Source: JAAZLA01 sp964560975 (lineage in GTDB: Bacteria > Spirochaetota > Spirochaetia > Treponematales > Treponemataceae). From it: a DNA stretch of 39,940 nucleotides. Shown one piece after another: positions 7,267-16,357 of this stretch. The notes under the pieces were generated by a model. It was not told where the DNA came from. It did no database searches and was given only the letters and a program-made list of their open reading frames with translations. Numbering within the stretch: the first letter of the stretch is position 1; each line of letters begins with the position of its first letter. Both the position numbers and the translations under genes were made by a program. Location of the stretch: contig CAZLNE010000005.1 of the NCBI GenBank assembly GCA_964560975.1, forward strand, positions 1-39,940, read 5' to 3'.

Positions 7267-9596
7267 GAATAAATGCACAATTGCAGGAAATACTAAATAG
7301 AGCATTACTTAATGCCCGTGAATCTCATCACGAGTTTATGACTCCTGAACATGTACTAAAAACTTCTCTTGAATTTGATCAGGTCAAGTCGATGCTTACT
7401 GCATGCGGTGCTGATATTGAATATATCTATGAAAGTACTACAGACTTTTTAGATAAACATGTTCCAAAGGTAAAAAATGCCGATCCTATTCAGACTATCG
7501 GTTTTACATCTGTCATGGATAGAACAGTATTAAACTGCGCTGCCGCAGATAAAAAAGATATAGAGTTTTCTGATTTTCTTGTAAGCCTTCTTGATGAAAA
7601 AGAAAATCACTGCAGTTATTTTTTAAAGAGATCCGGGGTAACCCGCTTACGGCTTCTTGAAATTATTAGTTTTCCGACGCAATTCAACGATGAAGATGCA
7701 GAATTTCAGTCACTCATAGATAAAATTGAATCTTCACAATATGGTGATCAAGGTCCATGGGATGATGGAAGCAAGTCTCCCGGTCAAAACGGACAGACTC
7801 AGCGTGCATCAAGGAAAAAGGACGACAAAAAGCCGCTTTTAGAGCGTTTTACCCGCAATCTGACCCAAGCGGCAAAAGACGGCGAGCTCGATATACTTGT
7901 GGGGCGCGACAGCGAAATTGAAAGAACAGTTCAGGTTTTATGCAGACGCACAAAAAATAACCCTATACATGTAGGGGACGCGGGTGTCGGAAAAACAGCA
8001 ATCACAGAAGGTCTTGCTCAGCGAATTGTTCAGGGAAGTGTACCTGATTTTCTAAAAGATTTTACCGTTCTCAGCCTCGATATGGGCTCTCTCATTGCAG
8101 GAACCAAATTCCGCGGCGATTTTGAGGAAAGAATAAAAAAACTTACCGAGGAACTGATAAAAAAAGAGAATACCATCCTTTTTATTGATGAAATCCATAC
8201 CATAGTGGGAGCAGGTTCCGGTGCAAGCGGAAGTTTAGACGCTTCCAATTTACTAAAACCCATCTTGTCTCAGGGAAAGCTCCGCTGTATAGGTTCAACA
8301 ACCTACGAAGAATATGCAAAATCATTTGAGAAAGATAGAGCTCTAGCGCGGCGTTTTCAAAAAATTGATATCGTCGAACCTACAGAAAGCGAAACCTATG
8401 ATATTCTCAAGGGATTAAAGAGCCGGTACGAGGAGCATCACCATATTACATATACCGACGATGCACTTCGTAGTGCGGTAGAACTCGCAAAATTGTATAT
8501 TACCGACAGAAAACTGCCGGATAAGGCCATAGATGTTATCGACGAAGCCGGTTCGTACATGAGGATTCATCCTCTCGAACATAAAACGGTAGACACCCCG
8601 CTCATTGAAAAGGTTGTGGCAAAAATTGCACGTGTACCGGAGCGCTCTGTTTCGCATAACGAAAAAGACAGACTAAAAAATCTTGAGAAAAATCTTCACG
8701 AGTCTATTTTTGGACAGGACGAAGCGCTTGCCGCGGTCGTAAAAGCGGTAAAACGTTCACGCGCAGGTTTTAGAGAACAAGATAAACCTATTGCGAATTT
8801 CTTATTTGCCGGCCCCACTGGGGTTGGTAAAACAGAACTTGCAAAGATTCTTTCAAACAGTCTTGGTATTTCCCTTCTCCGTTTTGATATGAGCGAGTAT
8901 CAGGAAAAGCATACTGTCAGCCGCCTCATCGGTTCTCCTCCAGGCTACGTAGGCTTCGAAGACGGCGGTCTGCTGACCGATGCAGTTCGAAAAGAACCAA
9001 ATGCCGTTATACTACTCGACGAAATTGAAAAAGCTCACCCGGATATTTTCAACCTCCTTCTCCAGATAATGGACTATGCATCATTGACTGACAATCAAGG
9101 CAGAAAGGCAGATTTTAGAAACTGCATTCTTATCATGACAAGCAATGCAGGTGCCAGAGATATTAGTAAGCTGATGATTGGATTCGGAGAAAGAGTACAC
9201 ACCTCAAGCGCCATTCACGAAGCAGTTGAAAAACTTTTTACTCCGGAGTTTAGAAACCGGCTTGATGCAATAATACCTTTTAACAATCTGGAACCGGCAA
9301 TTATTCTTTCAATTACGAAAAATGAAATTGAAAAACTCAAAAAACGTCTTAGTGCAAAGGATGTTGAACTGGAAGTAAGTAATGAATGCCTTGCCTTCCT
9401 TGCCAAAGAAGGTTACTCACATGAATTTGGAGCACGAAATATTGCACGCACCATCGATGCGCTAATATCTGAAAAGCTGGTAGATGAAGTGTTGTTTGGC
9501 GTTCTCGAACATGGCGGCAAAGCATTTTGCAATGTGGATAACAATTGTGTTACAATAAGCTATGAAGGAAAAAAACGTAAAACAAAAAAACACTGA
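7263..9596 (+). CDS. clpA: ATP-dependent Clp protease ATP-binding subunit ClpA
   Basis: ClpA is the hexameric AAA+ unfoldase that feeds substrates to ClpP. The 777-residue protein has an N-domain (1-150, the ClpS docking region), a first AAA+ module with Walker A GDAGVGKT (from 238) and LFIDEIHT, and a second with Walker A GPTGVGKT (from 517) and ILLDEIEKAH. The ClpP-binding loop tripeptide IGF is present at 639-641, so it should work with a ClpP, which is not in this window. There is no long middle domain, which separates it from ClpB and ClpC. It starts at GTG 7263, overlapping the clpS stop, with GGAGG 4 nt upstream. Confidence 0.94.
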   Translation: MRINAQLQEILNRALLNARESHHEFMTPEHVLKTSLEFDQVKSMLTACGADIEYIYESTTDFLDKHVPKVKNADPIQTIGFTSVMDRTVLNCAAADKKDIEFSDFLVSLLDEKENHCSYFLKRSGVTRLRLLEIISFPTQFNDEDAEFQSLIDKIESSQYGDQGPWDDGSKSPGQNGQTQRASRKKDDKKPLLERFTRNLTQAAKDGELDILVGRDSEIERTVQVLCRRTKNNPIHVGDAGVGKTAITEGLAQRIVQGSVPDFLKDFTVLSLDMGSLIAGTKFRGDFEERIKKLTEELIKKENTILFIDEIHTIVGAGSGASGSLDASNLLKPILSQGKLRCIGSTTYEEYAKSFEKDRALARRFQKIDIVEPTESETYDILKGLKSRYEEHHHITYTDDALRSAVELAKLYITDRKLPDKAIDVIDEAGSYMRIHPLEHKTVDTPLIEKVVAKIARVPERSVSHNEKDRLKNLEKNLHESIFGQDEALAAVVKAVKRSRAGFREQDKPIANFLFAGPTGVGKTELAKILSNSLGISLLRFDMSEYQEKHTVSRLIGSPPGYVGFEDGGLLTDAVRKEPNAVILLDEIEKAHPDIFNLLLQIMDYASLTDNQGRKADFRNCILIMTSNAGARDISKLMIGFGERVHTSSAIHEAVEKLFTPEFRNRLDAIIPFNNLEPAIILSITKNEIEKLKKRLSAKDVELEVSNECLAFLAKEGYSHEFGARNIARTIDALISEKLVDEVLFGVLEHGGKAFCNVDNNCVTISYEGKKRKTKKH

Positions 9597-10335
9597 TCCT
9601 GATTTTCCCTATCTTCCCATAGATTATTATTTCGAATTTCCTAACCCTGAAGAAAGCGAAAACGGGACTGTATGCTATAACGGAAATCTTTCTCCCGGAA
9701 TGCTCCGATCCGCATACCTTCAGGGCATATTTCCCTGGTATAACGAGGACGAACCTGTCATCTGGTGGTCCCCGGATCCCCGCTTTGTTCTATTCCCCGA
9801 GGAATTCCATATTCCTTCCCGTTTAGCCCGATTTATCAGGCAGAACGCAGAAAAAGCAGCAGCAGGCGACCCTTCGGCCTTTACCTACACATCAAACACC
9901 TGTTTTGAGCAGGTTATACGAAGCTGCGCACAAACGCCCCGTAATGGTCAATTAGGAACATGGATTGGTGAAGATGTCATTCAATCATACTGCGAATTTC
10001 ACGAACAGGGTTTTGCACATTCTTTTGAAACATGGCAAGGTGAAACCCTCGTCGGCGGCTTTTACGGTATTCTCATAGGCAGCGTCTTTTTTGGTGAATC
10101 AATGTTTACTCATGTTAACGAAGCAGCAAAATCTGCCTTTGTCCGCTTCGTACAATCGTTTATTGCTTGCGGCGGCAAACTCATAGACTCGCAAATCTAT
10201 ACTGACAATATAGCGCGCTTCGGCGGTAAAAATATAAGCAGAAGCTCGTTCTTATACTATCAGGGGCAATACATACACAAACCCTTAACGACAAACCTCA
10301 TAAAATGCTTTAGAGAAGCTGATAATCGTATATGA
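9562..10335 (+). CDS. aat: Leucyl/phenylalanyl-tRNA-protein transferase
   Basis: Aat moves Leu or Phe from its tRNA onto proteins with N-terminal Arg or Lys, making them ClpS substrates. The 257-residue protein carries the family blocks GNLSPGMLRSAYLQGIFPWYNEDEP, WWSPDPRFVLFPEEFHI, GTWIGEDVI, LVGGFYGI, VFFGESMF and GGKLIDSQIYTDN. The gene overlaps the end of clpA by 35 nt in another frame. The ATG at 9562 has no good Shine-Dalgarno, so it is probably reached by coupling; the next Met is too far inside. Placement after clpS-clpA gives the N-degron route in one transcript. Confidence 0.94.
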   Translation: MKEKNVKQKNTDPDFPYLPIDYYFEFPNPEESENGTVCYNGNLSPGMLRSAYLQGIFPWYNEDEPVIWWSPDPRFVLFPEEFHIPSRLARFIRQNAEKAAAGDPSAFTYTSNTCFEQVIRSCAQTPRNGQLGTWIGEDVIQSYCEFHEQGFAHSFETWQGETLVGGFYGILIGSVFFGESMFTHVNEAAKSAFVRFVQSFIACGGKLIDSQIYTDNIARFGGKNISRSSFLYYQGQYIHKPLTTNLIKCFREADNRI

Positions 10336-10681
10336 CCACAGCAACTTTTTCCTTGAATTTTATACTATACCACTGTATAGTATCATAATGCAGTATGTTA
10401 AAGCACAAACAATACTTTCTCCATACAATGCCCCATATTATCCATGATTTTCTGGCTCCCTATACAGCGCCCTCGCCGCAGCAGTTCTCTCTTTTTTAAT
10501 CAAGTCACCTTTTTTATCTATTTTTGCAACTAATTATACATACCAATTGTCTAATTAATACTAAAAAATATAATGACACTATGACAAGAATCGAAAAGTT
10601 GTTAAAAAATTTCGTACGAATTAGTTTTTTTGGCTTGACAATTATGCATTTTTTGTCATATTGTATTGATAAGGAGAAATG
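10336..10681 (+). promoter_or_regulatory. 346-nt regulatory region upstream of the fatty-acid operon
   Basis: No gene is visible here. A near-consensus promoter precedes fabH: TTGACA (10635-10640) and TATTGT (10659-10664, 18 nt apart), with AAGGAG at 10671-10676. Operator-like elements: a 9-bp inverted repeat ATACTATAC-cact-GTATAGTAT (10362-10383); a 10-bp palindrome TTCGTACGAA (10611-10620); and TGACAA-N11-TTGTCA (10636-10658) lying between -35 and -10. Two further TGACA copies lie at 10574 and 10582. No terminator for aat is evident. Promoter likely; operators inferred. Confidence 0.55.
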
Positions 10682-11623
10682 ATGTCTATTATTTTCCGTG
10701 CAGCCGGTAAGGCTCTCCCCGCACAAAGGTGCACAAACGAAGATCTTTCAAAAAGGATTGATACAACTGATGAATGGATCCGCTCGCATACAGGTATAGG
10801 ATCTAGATATCTTGCAGAAGATACAGATACGTGTTCCGGCCTGGGAGCAGATGCCTGCCGTATTGCTCTTGAAAAAGCAGGTGTTTTAGCCTCTGAAGTA
10901 GATGCAATTATCTGTTCAACGGCCACAACCGACTATAACGGGTTTCCGTCAAATGCATGCCTTATGCAGGAAGCTCTGGAAGCTGTAAATGCAGCATGTT
11001 TTGACATTTCTGCTGCCTGCTCAGGCTTTCTATATGGTCTTGATTGTGCAGCTGGTTTAATGGCCCGCCATAATTGGAAGTATGCGCTTGTATGCGGAGC
11101 AGAACTGCTTTCAAGAATAACTGACTGGTCAGACCGCTCTACCTGTGTTTTATTCGGGGATGCAGCAGGAGCTGTTCTTCTCGAAAATAAACCGGAAGAA
11201 AAAGAGCGGGGGATTGGCTCTTTTATTTTAGGAGCTCAGGGGTCAGGCAGCAAGTATTTATACAACAAATATGGCGGAAAACTAACCATGGACGGCCACG
11301 CAGTCTATGATTTTGCTGTTGGTATTATGACAAAAATTATTAAAGATTTAATGGATAAAGAAAACCTGAGTGAGCATGATGTTGATTTCTTTGTCTGTCA
11401 CCAGGCTAATGAAAGAATATTAAAAGCTTCTGCAAAAAGACTGGGATTCAAAATTGACAAGTTTATTTTTAACATTGAAGAGTACGGCAATACGTCTTCT
11501 GCATCTATTCCAATTACACTGGTAGATATGGAAGAACGAGGTCAGTTAAAAAAAGGCATGACCGTTATTTCAGCTGCATTTGGCGGAGGCCTCACTTATT
11601 CAGGCTGCGTTTTCCGCTGGTAG
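10682..11623 (+). CDS. fabH: Beta-ketoacyl-ACP synthase III
   Basis: FabH starts fatty-acid synthesis by condensing acetyl-CoA with malonyl-ACP. The protein has the thiolase fold with the triad C113 (DISAACSGF), H240 (CHQANERIL) and N270 (EYGNTSSAS), matching E. coli Cys112/His244/Asn274 in order and spacing. DTTDEWIRSHTGIGSR near the N-terminus is also typical. Two consecutive ATGs exist (10679 and 10682); I choose the second because AAGGAG then lies 5 nt away instead of 2. First gene of a ten-gene fab-acc operon. Confidence 0.93.
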   Translation: MSIIFRAAGKALPAQRCTNEDLSKRIDTTDEWIRSHTGIGSRYLAEDTDTCSGLGADACRIALEKAGVLASEVDAIICSTATTDYNGFPSNACLMQEALEAVNAACFDISAACSGFLYGLDCAAGLMARHNWKYALVCGAELLSRITDWSDRSTCVLFGDAAGAVLLENKPEEKERGIGSFILGAQGSGSKYLYNKYGGKLTMDGHAVYDFAVGIMTKIIKDLMDKENLSEHDVDFFVCHQANERILKASAKRLGFKIDKFIFNIEEYGNTSSASIPITLVDMEERGQLKKGMTVISAAFGGGLTYSGCVFRW

Positions 11624-11653
11624 CAACCGTTCGTAACAATGAAAGGAGATCTA

Positions 11654-12640
11654 ATGAGTACGGTATTTTTATTTCCCGGGCAGGGAGCACAGTTTCCTGG
11701 AATGGTGAAAGATATTTGTCAGGCGGAAAGAGAGGCGATGAAGGTCATTACCGACGCAGAAGCAATAACAGGAGAACCCCTTTTTAAATGGCTGTGGGAT
11801 ATTGATCCCCAAGAACTTTCCCGCAGCGACAGAAGCCAGCTTTCTATTACTGTTGCATCATTAGCTGTTTCTAAGGCCCTGCAGGTAAGAGGAATAAAAC
11901 CTTCTGTTTGTGCAGGCTTCAGCTTAGGAGAGTTTTCTGCCCTCTACACAGCAGGGGTTCTTTCGTTTGAAGATACCATAAAAGTAGTAAAACAGCGCGG
12001 TCTTATTATGCAGAAAGCCTGTGATATTATAAAAGAATCAAGTAAAAGCTCAGATGGGCAGGATAAGGCTCCTGGTATGTGTGCAGTCATAGGGCTTACT
12101 CCAGAACAGGTTATAGATATTTTATCACCTTATTCAGGTACAGACGGTATAGTATTCCCTGTTAACATGAACAGTCCAAAACAAACCGTTGTTTCAGGCA
12201 CGGCAGAAGGACTTGAGCTTTGCGAGAAACTTTGTAAAGAAAAAGGTGCACGCCGGGTCATTCGATTGCAGGTAGCAGGACCATTTCACTCCCCTTTAAT
12301 GAAAAAAGCCGCACAAGATTTTGAGCAAGTTCTTAACAATGTAGTATTTAGAGATCCCGAGCTAACTCTTTTATCAAATGTAACAGGTAAAAAAATTACT
12401 ATTGGTGAAGAGGCAAAAAAACTTGCCGTAAAACATTTTACCCATCCTGTTTTGTGGACAACAGAAGAAAAAGAAATAAACGACATACTTACACAAGGCG
12501 ATAAAAATCTTTTACTGGAAGTTGGGCCAGGCACAGTTCTTACCGGACTTTGGAGAGATTCGTCCTATACAGATACGATTTCCTGTGTTTCATGCGGAAC
12601 ATTGGAACAACTTAATTCAATTACACAGAGAGGGTTATAA
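11654..12640 (+). CDS. fabD: Malonyl-CoA:ACP transacylase
   Basis: FabD loads malonyl groups onto acyl carrier protein. The sequence starts MSTVFLFPGQGAQFPGM, has the nucleophile elbow GFSLG with S90, and the second catalytic residue H212 in AGPFHSPLM, as in the acyltransferase family. An in-frame ATG at 11639 exists, but AAAGGAG (11642-11648) lies after it and 5 nt before 11654, so 11654 is the start (328 residues). Its stop shares a base with the fabG start (TAATG). The loop around residues 130-140 carries a short Lys/Ser-rich insertion. Confidence 0.93.
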   Translation: MSTVFLFPGQGAQFPGMVKDICQAEREAMKVITDAEAITGEPLFKWLWDIDPQELSRSDRSQLSITVASLAVSKALQVRGIKPSVCAGFSLGEFSALYTAGVLSFEDTIKVVKQRGLIMQKACDIIKESSKSSDGQDKAPGMCAVIGLTPEQVIDILSPYSGTDGIVFPVNMNSPKQTVVSGTAEGLELCEKLCKEKGARRVIRLQVAGPFHSPLMKKAAQDFEQVLNNVVFRDPELTLLSNVTGKKITIGEEAKKLAVKHFTHPVLWTTEEKEINDILTQGDKNLLLEVGPGTVLTGLWRDSSYTDTISCVSCGTLEQLNSITQRGL

Positions 12641-13383
12641 TGCTTTTAGAGAAAAAGAAGGCCTTAGTAACAGGTTCTTCACGAGGAATCGGAAAGGAAA
12701 TTGTAAAACGTTATCTTGAAGAAGGAGCAGAGGTTTGGGGTTTATGCACAAAACCGTCTGCAAGCAAGGATGAACTTGCAGCCTTTGCACAAGAGCACGG
12801 TACTACATTTACAGAAATCTATGCTGACTGCGGAAATGCAGAACAGCTTACATCAGTTATAAAAGAAGCGCTTTCACAATCAGGCGGGTTCGATATTCTA
12901 GTTAACAACGCAGGAATTACACGCGACGGGCTTTCGTTCCGCATGAAAATGCAGGACTGGACCGATGTCATAAACGTGAATCTTACCAGCGCCTTTGTAA
13001 TCTGCCAGATAATTTCATCAGATATGATCAAAAAAAGAAGCGGTTCTATTATCAACATGTCGAGCATTGTCGGTATTCACGGACAGGGCGGACAAGTTAA
13101 CTATGCTGCGAGCAAGGCCGGCTTAATAGGCTTTTCAAAGAGTCTTGCAAAAGAAGTAGGCGGAAGAGGTGTGAGGGTTAACGTTGTTGCTCCAGGCTAC
13201 ATCGATACCGAAATGACTCATGCAATATCAGAAGAAGCACGCAAGGTCTGGCTCGAATCTATACCTTTGAAGAAGGCAGGACAAGTTAAAGATGTCGCAG
13301 ACACCTGCGTATTTTTGGCATCAAATTTATCAACATACATAACCGCTCAAGTAATCGGCGTTGACGGCGGAATGGGAGCATAA
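12640..13383 (+). CDS. fabG: 3-oxoacyl-ACP reductase
   Basis: FabG reduces beta-ketoacyl-ACP with NADPH. It is a classical short-chain dehydrogenase of 247 residues: cofactor glycines GSSRGIG (12-18), NNAG motif, S142 in INMSSIVG, and Y155/K159 in NYAASKAG. The C-terminal GVDGGMGA is usual for FabG. It is translationally coupled to fabD by a one-base overlap, and fabF starts one base after its stop. Confidence 0.94.
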   Translation: MLLEKKKALVTGSSRGIGKEIVKRYLEEGAEVWGLCTKPSASKDELAAFAQEHGTTFTEIYADCGNAEQLTSVIKEALSQSGGFDILVNNAGITRDGLSFRMKMQDWTDVINVNLTSAFVICQIISSDMIKKRSGSIINMSSIVGIHGQGGQVNYAASKAGLIGFSKSLAKEVGGRGVRVNVVAPGYIDTEMTHAISEEARKVWLESIPLKKAGQVKDVADTCVFLASNLSTYITAQVIGVDGGMGA

Positions 13384-13384
13384 G

Positions 13385-14641
13385 ATGAGAAAAGTAGTTG
13401 TAACAGGACTGGGTGCAGTAACTCCGCTTGGAAATACCCTTTCACAAACATGGGCTGGAATTAGAGAGGGCAAATGCGGTATTGGAAAAATAACTTTGTT
13501 TGACACCACAGATTACGAATGTAAAATTGCAGGCGAAGTAAAAAACTTTGATCCTTCACAGTGGATGGAGAAAAAAGAAGCCCGCAAGATGGGACGTTTT
13601 ACCCAATTTGCAGTAGCAGCAGCGGCTCAAGCACTTGATGATGCAGGTCTTACAAAAGATACAATCGACAAAGAAAAAACCGGTGTTATTTTAGGAAACG
13701 GCATTGGGGCTTTTGAAGTTATGGAAGCTTCTATGAAAAAATACTTTGATGCAGGTAATGCCCGTATTCCACCACTCACCATTCCTATGCTCATTCCAAA
13801 TGAAGCACCTGGAAATATCAGTATGATATATGGACTTAATGGGGTTTCCTTATCGCTTGCCACTGCTTGCGCTTCAGGTACTGATGCCTTAGGTTTAGCC
13901 CTTGATCAAATAAGAAGCGGCAGAATGGATATGTGTATTGCAGGCGGTACAGAATCAACTATAACAGGATTCGGTATTGGCGGCTTTCAGGTTTTAAAAA
14001 CACTTTCTACCTCTTTTAACGATAACCCTGAAAAAGCAAGCCGCCCATTTGATGTAAACAGAGAAGGCTTTGTTATGGGCGAAGGCTCCGGCATCCTTAT
14101 TCTAGAAGAATACGAACATGCTGTTAAACGCGGAGCAAAGATTTACTGCGAATTTGCAGGATACGGCGGTTCTTCAGATGCTTATCACATTACAAGCCCG
14201 GATCCGTCAGGCGTCGGCGGCTCCCTTGCTATGAAAAATGCGCTTAAGGATGCAGGCGTTAAGGCAGAAGAAGTTCAGTACTACAATGCACATGGAACAT
14301 CTACTCCAATAAACGATCCGTCAGAAACAAATATGATAAAGTTGGCCTTTGGCGATCATGCTTACAAGATGAAGATTTCTTCAACAAAGAGTATGACCGG
14401 TCACTGCCTTGGAGCAGCCGGTGCCATTGAAGCTATTATAACTGTAAAAGCAATAGAAGAAGGATTTTATCCTCCGACTATCAATCTGGAAAATCCTGAT
14501 ATTGAACAAGGATGCGATCTTGATTATGTACCCAACAAAGGTATAGATACCTCAAAAACAGGAGGAATCTCGTGTGCAGCCTCAGGTTCGCTTGGATTCG
14601 GCGGTCATAACGGCGTTATTGTATTTAAGAAGGTAAAATAA
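13385..14641 (+). CDS. fabF: Beta-ketoacyl-ACP synthase II
   Basis: FabF elongates acyl-ACP by decarboxylative condensation with malonyl-ACP. In 418 residues the catalytic residues are C162 (ATACASG), H303 (NAHGTSTP) and H340 (GHCLGAAGA), nearly identical in position to E. coli FabF (163, 303, 340). I start it at 13385 (MRKVVVTGLG) and not at 13361 inside fabG, because GGGAG lies 6 nt before 13385 and the N-terminus then fits the family. Its stop overlaps the fabZ start by one base. Confidence 0.95.
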   Translation: MRKVVVTGLGAVTPLGNTLSQTWAGIREGKCGIGKITLFDTTDYECKIAGEVKNFDPSQWMEKKEARKMGRFTQFAVAAAAQALDDAGLTKDTIDKEKTGVILGNGIGAFEVMEASMKKYFDAGNARIPPLTIPMLIPNEAPGNISMIYGLNGVSLSLATACASGTDALGLALDQIRSGRMDMCIAGGTESTITGFGIGGFQVLKTLSTSFNDNPEKASRPFDVNREGFVMGEGSGILILEEYEHAVKRGAKIYCEFAGYGGSSDAYHITSPDPSGVGGSLAMKNALKDAGVKAEEVQYYNAHGTSTPINDPSETNMIKLAFGDHAYKMKISSTKSMTGHCLGAAGAIEAIITVKAIEEGFYPPTINLENPDIEQGCDLDYVPNKGIDTSKTGGISCAASGSLGFGGHNGVIVFKKVK

Positions 14642-15072
14642 TGAGTTTAACAAAAGATATAGAATCATTGATTCCTCACCGTAAACCCTTTATCTTCGTT
14701 GACGAAATTGAAAATGCAGATACAGAAGGCTCGGTGAGCTATCATACCTTTACAAATGATGAGTTTTTCTTTAAAGGCCACTTTCCAGAGTATCCAGTTG
14801 TTCCCGGTGTTATTCTCGTAGAAACTATGGCACAAGCAGGAGGGGCAGCATTGAGTTTTCAAAAAACCTTTGCAGAGGGTTCTCTATTTTTTCTTGCCAC
14901 TGTTGATAAAGTCAAGTTCCGTAAGCAAGTACGCCCCGGAGACAAGGTTAAGCTGGTTATTACCAACTTACGTGTTTCAGCAAGAATGATTAAGCAGTCA
15001 GGCAAAGCTTACATAGGCGATGAAGTTGCAGCAGAAGCTGAGTGGATGTGCCTTGTAGGTTCTGCAACCTAA
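14641..15072 (+). CDS. fabZ: 3-hydroxyacyl-ACP dehydratase
   Basis: FabZ removes water from beta-hydroxyacyl-ACP. The 143-residue hot-dog-fold protein carries IPHRKPFIFVD at the N-terminus and the active-site stretch GHFPEYPVVPGVILVE, with H47 and E61 spaced by 14 as in E. coli FabZ (54 and 68). No FabA-type isomerase is seen in the operon. It is coupled to fabF through ATGA/TAATG overlap and followed after 23 nt by fabV. Confidence 0.94.
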   Translation: MSLTKDIESLIPHRKPFIFVDEIENADTEGSVSYHTFTNDEFFFKGHFPEYPVVPGVILVETMAQAGGAALSFQKTFAEGSLFFLATVDKVKFRKQVRPGDKVKLVITNLRVSARMIKQSGKAYIGDEVAAEAEWMCLVGSAT

Positions 15073-15095
15073 AAAACAATATTCAGGAGAAAACT

Positions 15096-16313
15096 ATGGT
15101 CATTAAACCTATGATACGAAGCAACATCTGTCTTAACGCTCATCCTCAAGGATGCAAAAAGTCAGTGCTGGATCAAATTGAAATTACAAAAAAAGCATGT
15201 GCAAAATATGAAGCGAAAAATGGTACTCACCGGCCAATTAAAAACGTGCTTGTACTAGGCTGTTCAAACGGCTATGGTCTTGCAAGCCGTATCACAGCAT
15301 CCTTCGGCTACAACGCAGGAAGTGTCGGCGTTTCTTTTGAAAAAGAAGGGACCCAAACAAAGGGCGGCACTCCCGGCTGGTACAACAACCTTGCCTTTGA
15401 TGCAGAAGCAAAGAAAAAGGGACTCCTCTCAGTTACGATTAATGGAGACGCTTTTTCCGATCCCATAAAAGCAGATGTTATTAAGGCTGCAAAAGATAAT
15501 AAGATTACCTTCGATCTTGTCGTATACAGTCTTGCAAGCCCGGTAAGGACAGACCCCGAGACAGGCGTTATGTATAAATCGGTTTTAAAGCCCTTTGGGA
15601 AGCCCTATACAGGGACTACCATCGATGCAATGACCGGTACCATGAAAGAAATTAGCGCAGAGCCTGCGACAGAAGATGAGGCTGCACAAACTGTAAAAGT
15701 CATGGGCGGCGAAGACTGGGAACGATGGATTGACCAGCTCACAAAGTCAGGTGTTCTTTCTCAAGGGTGCATCACCCTTGCCTACTCCTATGTAGGACCG
15801 GAAGTATCTCAGGCGATCTACCGTCAGGGAACAATCGGAAAAGCAAAAGAACATCTTGAAAACACTGCAGAGGGATTAACAAAAAAAATGAGCTCATTCG
15901 GCGGCACAGCCTATGTTTCTGTAAATAAAGGTCTCGTAACAAGGGCAAGCGCCGTTATACCGATTATTCCTCTGTATTTATCAGTTCTATTTAAGGTCAT
16001 GAAAAAGCAGGGAACACATGAAGGCTGTATTGAGCAGATTAACCGCCTTTTTGGAGAACGGCTCTACATTCCGTCAACAGATGGAAAAGCGGCTATACCT
16101 GTTGATGAAGAAAACAGAATCCGCATAGACGACTGGGAAATGGATGAAAAAGTGCAAAAAGAAGTAAGCAGAATTATGCCAATGGTTAATGAATCGAATC
16201 TTACAGAACTTGCAGACTTGGACGGTTACCGCCACGATTTTCTTGTAACAAGCGGATTCGATGTAAACGGTGTAGATTACGAAGCCGACATTGAGCGTTT
16301 TGATACCATTTAA
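15096..16313 (+). CDS. fabV: Trans-2-enoyl-CoA/ACP reductase, FabV/Ter family
   Basis: This NADH-dependent reductase saturates the trans-2 double bond. The 405-residue protein resembles the T. denticola trans-2-enoyl-CoA reductase along its whole length as I recall it: ICLNAHPQGCKK near the start, NAD-binding LGCSNGYGLASR (about 50-61), VYSLASPVRTDP, MGGEDWERWI, and the YX8K active site Y242 to K251 (YRQGTIGKAK). It begins at 15096, with AGGAG 6 nt upstream and the usual MVIKP start; the longer frame from 15042 lies inside fabZ. Position in the fab operon argues for ACP-linked fatty-acid synthesis; crotonyl-CoA reduction is also possible. Confidence 0.93.
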   Translation: MVIKPMIRSNICLNAHPQGCKKSVLDQIEITKKACAKYEAKNGTHRPIKNVLVLGCSNGYGLASRITASFGYNAGSVGVSFEKEGTQTKGGTPGWYNNLAFDAEAKKKGLLSVTINGDAFSDPIKADVIKAAKDNKITFDLVVYSLASPVRTDPETGVMYKSVLKPFGKPYTGTTIDAMTGTMKEISAEPATEDEAAQTVKVMGGEDWERWIDQLTKSGVLSQGCITLAYSYVGPEVSQAIYRQGTIGKAKEHLENTAEGLTKKMSSFGGTAYVSVNKGLVTRASAVIPIIPLYLSVLFKVMKKQGTHEGCIEQINRLFGERLYIPSTDGKAAIPVDEENRIRIDDWEMDEKVQKEVSRIMPMVNESNLTELADLDGYRHDFLVTSGFDVNGVDYEADIERFDTI

Positions 16314-16357
16314 TAAAGGTAGTCATAATGAGCAAAAAACAAATAACAGAGGATACT

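Noticed and set aside
10336..10681. A tRNA or small RNA gene in the aat-fabH gap
   Set aside because: I looked for a cloverleaf, CCA end and T-loop sequence and found none; the palindromes are too short and lack T-runs.
10514..10926. Minus-strand open frames of 70 and 94 residues over the fabH promoter and 5' end
   Set aside because: They overlap the promoter and conserved fabH codons and have no family resemblance or ribosome binding site.
15042..15095. N-terminal extension of fabV from 15042
   Set aside because: It lies inside fabZ, and AGGAG plus the family N-terminus point to the ATG at 15096.
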